Part shown: positions 6,964-9,700 of the stretch, in pieces | How the letters are laid out: every line of letters starts with the position of its first letter | Position numbering within the stretch: the first letter of the stretch is position 1 | Source of the DNA: Desulfomicrobiaceae bacterium | GTDB taxonomy: Bacteria > Desulfobacterota > Desulfovibrionia > Desulfovibrionales > Desulfomicrobiaceae | Reading direction: 5' to 3' | Length of the DNA: 9,700 bases | NCBI GenBank assembly: GCA_003530935.1 | Contig: DPEO01000069.1 | Location: 1 to 9,700 of the forward strand | The notes under the pieces: model-generated | The model's input: only the letters and a program-made list of their open reading frames with translations | The model's database searches: none | What the model was told of the DNA's origin: nothing | Made by a program: the position numbers and the translations under genes

Positions 6964-7024
6964 GCTGGACTCCTCGTAGGAAAAAAGGGGCGTTTTGGGC
7001 GCACATAGGCCCATTCAGGGGCTT

Positions 7025-7052
7025 GATATAAGCGTTCTTACGGTTGAGGCAA
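7025..7052 (-). promoter_or_regulatory. Candidate sigma-70 promoter of lon
   Basis: On the minus strand TTGCCT (7052-7047) and TATATC (7030-7025) are separated by 16 bases, each four of six to consensus. Transcription would begin near 7018 and give a leader of about 55 bases. That leader could fold a small stem, TGGGC with GCCCA, shortly before a GCCCC-TTTTTT stretch. A heat-shock sigma-32 match was looked for and not found at correct spacing. Confidence 0.4.
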
Positions 7053-7076
7053 GGAAAAAAAGCCAAATTTTGTCGG

Positions 7077-7748
7077 CTAGAGGTGGCCGTTGGCGTGAAA
7101 ACTGTAAAAATCCGGGTTGCCGACAATGATGTGGTCCAGGAAGCGAAGCCCCAAGTCCGCACAGATGCGGCCCAGACGTTCGGTGAGGTCGTGGTCTGTC
7201 GGAGAAGGCGTGGGATCGCCGCTTGGGTGGTTGTGGACCACGATGATGCCGCTAGCGTGGTGACGTAAGGCGAGTTCGGCGATCTCGCGGGGGTAGGCCG
7301 CGGTCTGGTCGATGGTGCCCTGGGCGATGCGGGCAAGGTGCTGGAAGCGGTTTTTGGTGTTGAGGAAAAGCACCCAAAACTCTTCCTTGGGCCGTAAGGC
7401 CAGGCGGGCGCGCAGAAAGCCCGCCACCTGCTCCGGGCTGGTGAACTGCTCCTTGCGGGCCACGGGTTCGGCCTCGGCGCGGGCCAAGAGTTCCTGGAAG
7501 GTGGACCACAGGGCCTGGACCGCGGGGCCGAGGCCGGGGATTTGTGCCACCTGTTCGGGGGGCGCGAAGAGTATTCCGCGCACGGACCCAAAGCGGGCGA
7601 GCAATTCCTTGGCCATGGGTTTGGTGTCCCGGCGGGGCAGGGCAAAGGTGAGCAGCATCTCCACGAGTTCGTAATCGAGGAGTCCCTGGGGGTCGCGCAG
7701 CAGGCGTTGGCGCAGACGGGCGCGGTGGCCGGCGTGGTCGTGGCTCAT
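7077..7748 (-). CDS. radC: RadC family JAMM-domain protein (UPF0758)
   Basis: A 223-residue protein, typical of the RadC family (about 220-230). The N-terminal half carries a DYELVEMLL helix (25-33) and a helix-hairpin-helix-like IPGLG (70-74). The C-terminal half is a JAMM/MPN-like domain with the metal-binding pattern H172-N-H174-P-S-G, S182 and D185. The domain is probably a zinc hydrolase fold. The historical link to recombination repair was withdrawn when the E. coli radC102 allele proved to be a recG mutation, so the cellular role is uncertain. The ATG at 7748 overlaps the holA stop in an ATGA arrangement and has no Shine-Dalgarno sequence of its own, which points to translational coupling. 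After its TAG stop a short imperfect stem (AGCC...GGCT) precedes seven Ts, at most a weak terminator. Confidence 0.93.
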   Translation of the reverse strand: MSHDHAGHRARLRQRLLRDPQGLLDYELVEMLLTFALPRRDTKPMAKELLARFGSVRGILFAPPEQVAQIPGLGPAVQALWSTFQELLARAEAEPVARKEQFTSPEQVAGFLRARLALRPKEEFWVLFLNTKNRFQHLARIAQGTIDQTAAYPREIAELALRHHASGIIVVHNHPSGDPTPSPTDHDLTERLGRICADLGLRFLDHIIVGNPDFYSFHANGHL

Positions 7749-8701
7749 GGCTGGGAGGTGGCGTCGAGGAGGTGTTCCAGGGCTTGGGCCGGTCGCAGCC
7801 GACCGCTTTTGATGGCGGTCTCGGCCTCGGCCACGCGCAGGAAGAGGCGGGCCGTGCCGGAAGGCCCCAGGCGTTGGGCCAGGGCCTGTTTGGCCTTGAG
7901 GGCCGCGGCGGGCAGTCGCACTCCAGGATCTTCGCCGCGGGTAAGCAGCCAGAGGATGCGGGCTTCACGGCGCACCAGGGCGAGCACGCCGAAGGTGGCC
8001 TCCCCGCTGGCCATTTGCGGGTCGTGGCGGAGCTGCCGCCAAAGTTCTTCGGCCTTGGCGGGGTTGAGGGCGGCCTGTATGAGAGCGAAGACGTCCCAGG
8101 TGGGAGCGCCGGTGAGACACCGCAGGTGTTCCGGGGTGATGGTGGGGGAGTCACCTGCTGCAAGCAGCACCTTGTCCATTTCTGCGGCAATGGCGGCAGC
8201 CGAGAGGGGAAGATGTTCCTGGAGCAGGCGTCGGGCCTCGGGGGAGATGGTCTTGCCGGCGGCGGCAAGGATGGCGCGGGCGCGCTCTTCGGCCTGCGCG
8301 CGGTTCAGCCCTGGGTGGCTCCATACCCATCCGCGTTGGGCGGCGGCGGCAAAGCATTTGGCCTTGCGGACCACTTGCGGAATTTTTGGGGCGAGGGAGC
8401 GTTCTTTTTTGCTCCACTCCCAATCCACCTCCAGGGCGAAAAAAGGATGGATGCCGGGTCGGCCTTGGCGCAGCAGGGCATCCAGCCGGGACCAGACCTC
8501 GGCAGGGGCCAGGTGCGCCTGGCGCAGCAGCACGCCGCAGCCCGCTTCCCCCAAGGGGGGGATGGTGAGTTGCTGCCAGAAGCGATCCGGCAAGGGCTCA
8601 TCGCCCCAAAAGGAACGAAGGGAAAAGCCCGGAGCAAGGCGCTGCCGGGCTTCTTGCAGGAGGAGTTCTGCATCTGGGCAAATGAGAAAGGTAAATGCCA
8701 T
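7745..8701 (-). CDS. holA: DNA polymerase III delta subunit (clamp loader)
   Basis: A 318-residue protein, slightly shorter than E. coli delta (343). Delta is the wrench of the clamp loader that opens the beta sliding clamp. Sequence signs: the opening MAFTFLICPD strand and following helix, a poorly conserved N-terminal AAA+-like domain without a P-loop (normal for delta), SLAPKIPQVV (102-111), a lid region with PLSAAAIAAEMDKVLLAAG (165-183), PTWDVFALIQAAL (200-212), and the C-terminal collar ending in AETAIKSGRLRPAQALEHLL (293-312), which is characteristic of the family. The start ATG lies 3 bases after the lptE stop, and its 3' end overlaps radC by 4 bases. Its identity rests strongly on the conserved lptE-holA order, because delta subunits diverge widely in sequence. 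Confidence 0.93.
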   Translation of the reverse strand: MAFTFLICPDAELLLQEARQRLAPGFSLRSFWGDEPLPDRFWQQLTIPPLGEAGCGVLLRQAHLAPAEVWSRLDALLRQGRPGIHPFFALEVDWEWSKKERSLAPKIPQVVRKAKCFAAAAQRGWVWSHPGLNRAQAEERARAILAAAGKTISPEARRLLQEHLPLSAAAIAAEMDKVLLAAGDSPTITPEHLRCLTGAPTWDVFALIQAALNPAKAEELWRQLRHDPQMASGEATFGVLALVRREARILWLLTRGEDPGVRLPAAALKAKQALAQRLGPSGTARLFLRVAEAETAIKSGRLRPAQALEHLLDATSQP

Positions 8702-8704
8702 GGG

Positions 8705-9226
8705 CTAGAATTGAGGCTCCAAGCGGTCGGCCAGGCGGCGCATGGCCTCGGCGATGGCGCGTCGGGCGGCACCTTCTTGAGCGCTTAAACCGCGGAAGGA
8801 CTCCGCGGTGGTGATGGGGCCCGAGTTCCACACCAGAGCGCCGGTGGCGGCGTCCCGCATCAAAAGCTCCAGGGTGATGACCGCCTGGGATTTGAGGGTG
8901 ATGTCGTCGCGGCCGGTCACGGATGTTCCAGTGCCATATTGGGTCACCCGCAGGGTGAGCGAGAGGTCGGCGTTTTCCCGTTCCGTCCAGACGATGTCTC
9001 CCCGTCGGGAGAGCTCTTCGCGCAGGGCGATGCGGAGCGCCGGCCCCATCCAGGGCTCGGTGCTCGGTTGCTCCACCCGGGCGAGGTACAGACGTTTGCC
9101 CCCGCCCGGCAGTTGGAGTGCATTGCGGCCGTGGAGTTGGTAGCCGCAGGCGGCAAGCCCCACCAGCAGCAGGCTAACGCACCACCACGTTGACCAGTTT
9201 TTTCGGGACCACGATGACCTTGACAA
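8705..9226 (-). CDS. lptE: LPS assembly outer-membrane lipoprotein LptE (RlpB)
   Basis: A 173-residue lipoprotein that plugs the LptD barrel for lipopolysaccharide insertion into the outer membrane. Seen: a signal peptide with basic residues (R3, R8, K9), a hydrophobic stretch to A26 and lipobox LAAC with C27 as the lipidated cysteine; the mature protein begins CGYQLHG, typical of LptE. The C-terminal part has alternating strands and a final amphipathic helix. The start is TTG at 9226, inside the end of leuS with 53 bases shared. It is chosen because it gives a complete signal peptide and has GGAGG 9 bases upstream. No ATG exists in the frame before the lipobox, and the later GTG (about 9165) would leave too little signal sequence. 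It is followed 3 bases later by holA, as expected for the leuS-lptE-holA cluster. Confidence 0.9.
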   Translation of the reverse strand: MSRSSWSRKNWSTWWCVSLLLVGLAACGYQLHGRNALQLPGGGKRLYLARVEQPSTEPWMGPALRIALREELSRRGDIVWTERENADLSLTLRVTQYGTGTSVTGRDDITLKSQAVITLELLMRDAATGALVWNSGPITTAESFRGLSAQEGAARRAIAEAMRRLADRLEPQF

Positions 9227-9700
9227 CGGTTTTGCCCTCCAGGTGACGTGCGACGTTGGGATCCGCCAAAGCCAGGGTGCGCAGCTCGTCTTCGGAGGCG
9301 CTGGCCGATGCCGTGACCTGACCGCGGAGTTTGCCGTTCACTTGCACCACCACGGTGATTTCGTCCAGCTCCAGGGCCGCCGGGTCGTAGGTCGGCCACG
9401 GGGTCTGGGCGAGCATGGTGGTGGAGCCCAGGCGCTGCCAGAGCTCTTCGCTGACGTGCGGGGCAAAGGGCGAGAGCACCGTAAGCACCGTGGCCACGGC
9501 CGAGGAAAGGACCTGCGGACCGCAGGCCGTGCCGCGCAGCTCGTCCTTGGCGAGGTACAGGGCGTTGACCAGCTCCATGAGGGCCGCGATGGCGGTGTTG
9601 AACTGGAACTTGTCGTCCAGGTCGCCTGTGGCGCGGCGTACGGTGTCGTGTTCTTTGCGCCGCAGCTCCCGTTCGGCTGGAGTGAGATTTCCCGAGATGG
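9174..9700 (-). CDS. leuS: Leucyl-tRNA synthetase, C-terminal part (5' end beyond the window)
   Basis: The last 174 residues are visible. The enzyme charges tRNA-Leu with leucine. The visible part is the end of the anticodon-binding helical domain, with DLDDKFQFNTAIAALMELVN and LSPFAPHVSEELWQRLG, then the small C-terminal domain with VVVQVNGKLRGQV and the final KTVVKVIVVPKKLVNVVVR. These are standard LeuS sequences and the stop is at the expected place. The catalytic and editing domains lie beyond the right edge. The gene overlaps the start of lptE by 53 bases. Confidence 0.96.
   Translation of the reverse strand, partial: ISGNLTPAERELRRKEHDTVRRATGDLDDKFQFNTAIAALMELVNALYLAKDELRGTACGPQVLSSAVATVLTVLSPFAPHVSEELWQRLGSTTMLAQTPWPTYDPAALELDEITVVVQVNGKLRGQVTASASASEDELRTLALADPNVARHLEGKTVVKVIVVPKKLVNVVVR
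9236..9240 (-). promoter_or_regulatory. Ribosome binding site supporting the TTG start of lptE
   Basis: GGAGG on the minus strand lies within leuS codons, 9 bases before the TTG at 9226. It is the only Shine-Dalgarno-like sequence near any possible lptE start and supports the non-ATG start that overlaps leuS. Confidence 0.65.

Noticed and set aside
5332..7008. Rightward open frame of 558 codons opposite lon
   Set aside because: A shadow of lon: the translation is His/Gly/Asp-rich with no recognisable domain, while the opposite strand encodes a full Lon with all catalytic residues.
6964..7014. Longer Lon start adding 17 residues
   Set aside because: The ATG at 6963 has GAGGAG at 6 bases, and the extra residues are not typical of Lon.
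6964..7076. Heat-shock (sigma-32 type) promoter of lon
   Set aside because: CTTGCCT and CCCCTGAAT are both present on the minus strand, but about 25 bases apart, far beyond the 11-16 expected.
7077..7748. RadC as part of a defence or mobile island
   Set aside because: RadC-like JAMM genes are common on mobile elements, but here the gene is coupled to holA in a housekeeping cluster with no integrase, repeats or phage genes nearby.
7542..8708. Rightward open frame of 388 codons opposite radC and holA
   Set aside because: Ser/Arg/Ala-rich antisense shadow; it covers two well-supported leftward genes.
1..9700. CRISPR arrays, tRNA or rRNA genes, insertion sequences, attachment sites
   Set aside because: No regularly spaced repeats, cloverleaf-like segments, transposase frames or flanking repeats were seen. 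The only non-coding stretch near 300 bases is the 237-base intergenic region at 1347-1583, described above.

Overview
The window looks like the chromosome of a Gram-negative, sulfate-reducer-like deltaproteobacterium (Desulfobacterota, Desulfovibrio-like). This is inferred from three things: an outer-membrane LPS assembly lipoprotein (LptE), a periplasmic c-type-haem sensor of the Tll0287-like type, and an extended YeiH-family putative sulfate exporter. The lineage is a recognition-level guess and was not tested by any search. Apart from the yeiH-like locus the sequence is GC-rich.

Left block (1-3632): a sensor protein gene, cut by the left edge, runs leftward from 1346. A 237-base intergenic region separates it from a rightward gene (1584-3314) for a 576-residue YeiH-family membrane protein with an unusual N-terminal extension. 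That gene ends in a near-perfect intrinsic terminator (3335-3366). Immediately after the terminator lies a small gene for an 84-residue single-span membrane protein of unknown function (3378-3632). The intergenic region holds a candidate promoter in each direction, an inverted repeat and a strong leader hairpin.

Right block (3594-9700), all on the minus strand and read from right to left: the end of leuS (leucyl-tRNA synthetase), lptE (LPS assembly), holA (DNA polymerase III delta subunit), radC (JAMM-domain protein), lon (ATP-dependent protease), an intrinsic terminator, then an AEC-family transporter whose 3' end overlaps the 3' end of the small rightward gene. leuS-lptE-holA is a classic conserved proteobacterial order, and the genes are packed with overlaps (leuS/lptE 53 bases, holA/radC an ATGA overlap). 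lon lies after a 113-base gap with its own candidate promoter and ends in a terminator. The AEC gene begins only a few bases beyond that terminator and has no clear promoter or Shine-Dalgarno sequence.

Most of the window is housekeeping. I see no CRISPR array, tRNA, rRNA, insertion sequence or phage gene. The part most worth a second look is the left block: a haem-type periplasmic sensor divergent from an anion-exporter-like membrane protein with an added coiled-coil-like domain, followed by a small membrane protein reached only by transcription through a terminator. I do not claim it is a proven new system.
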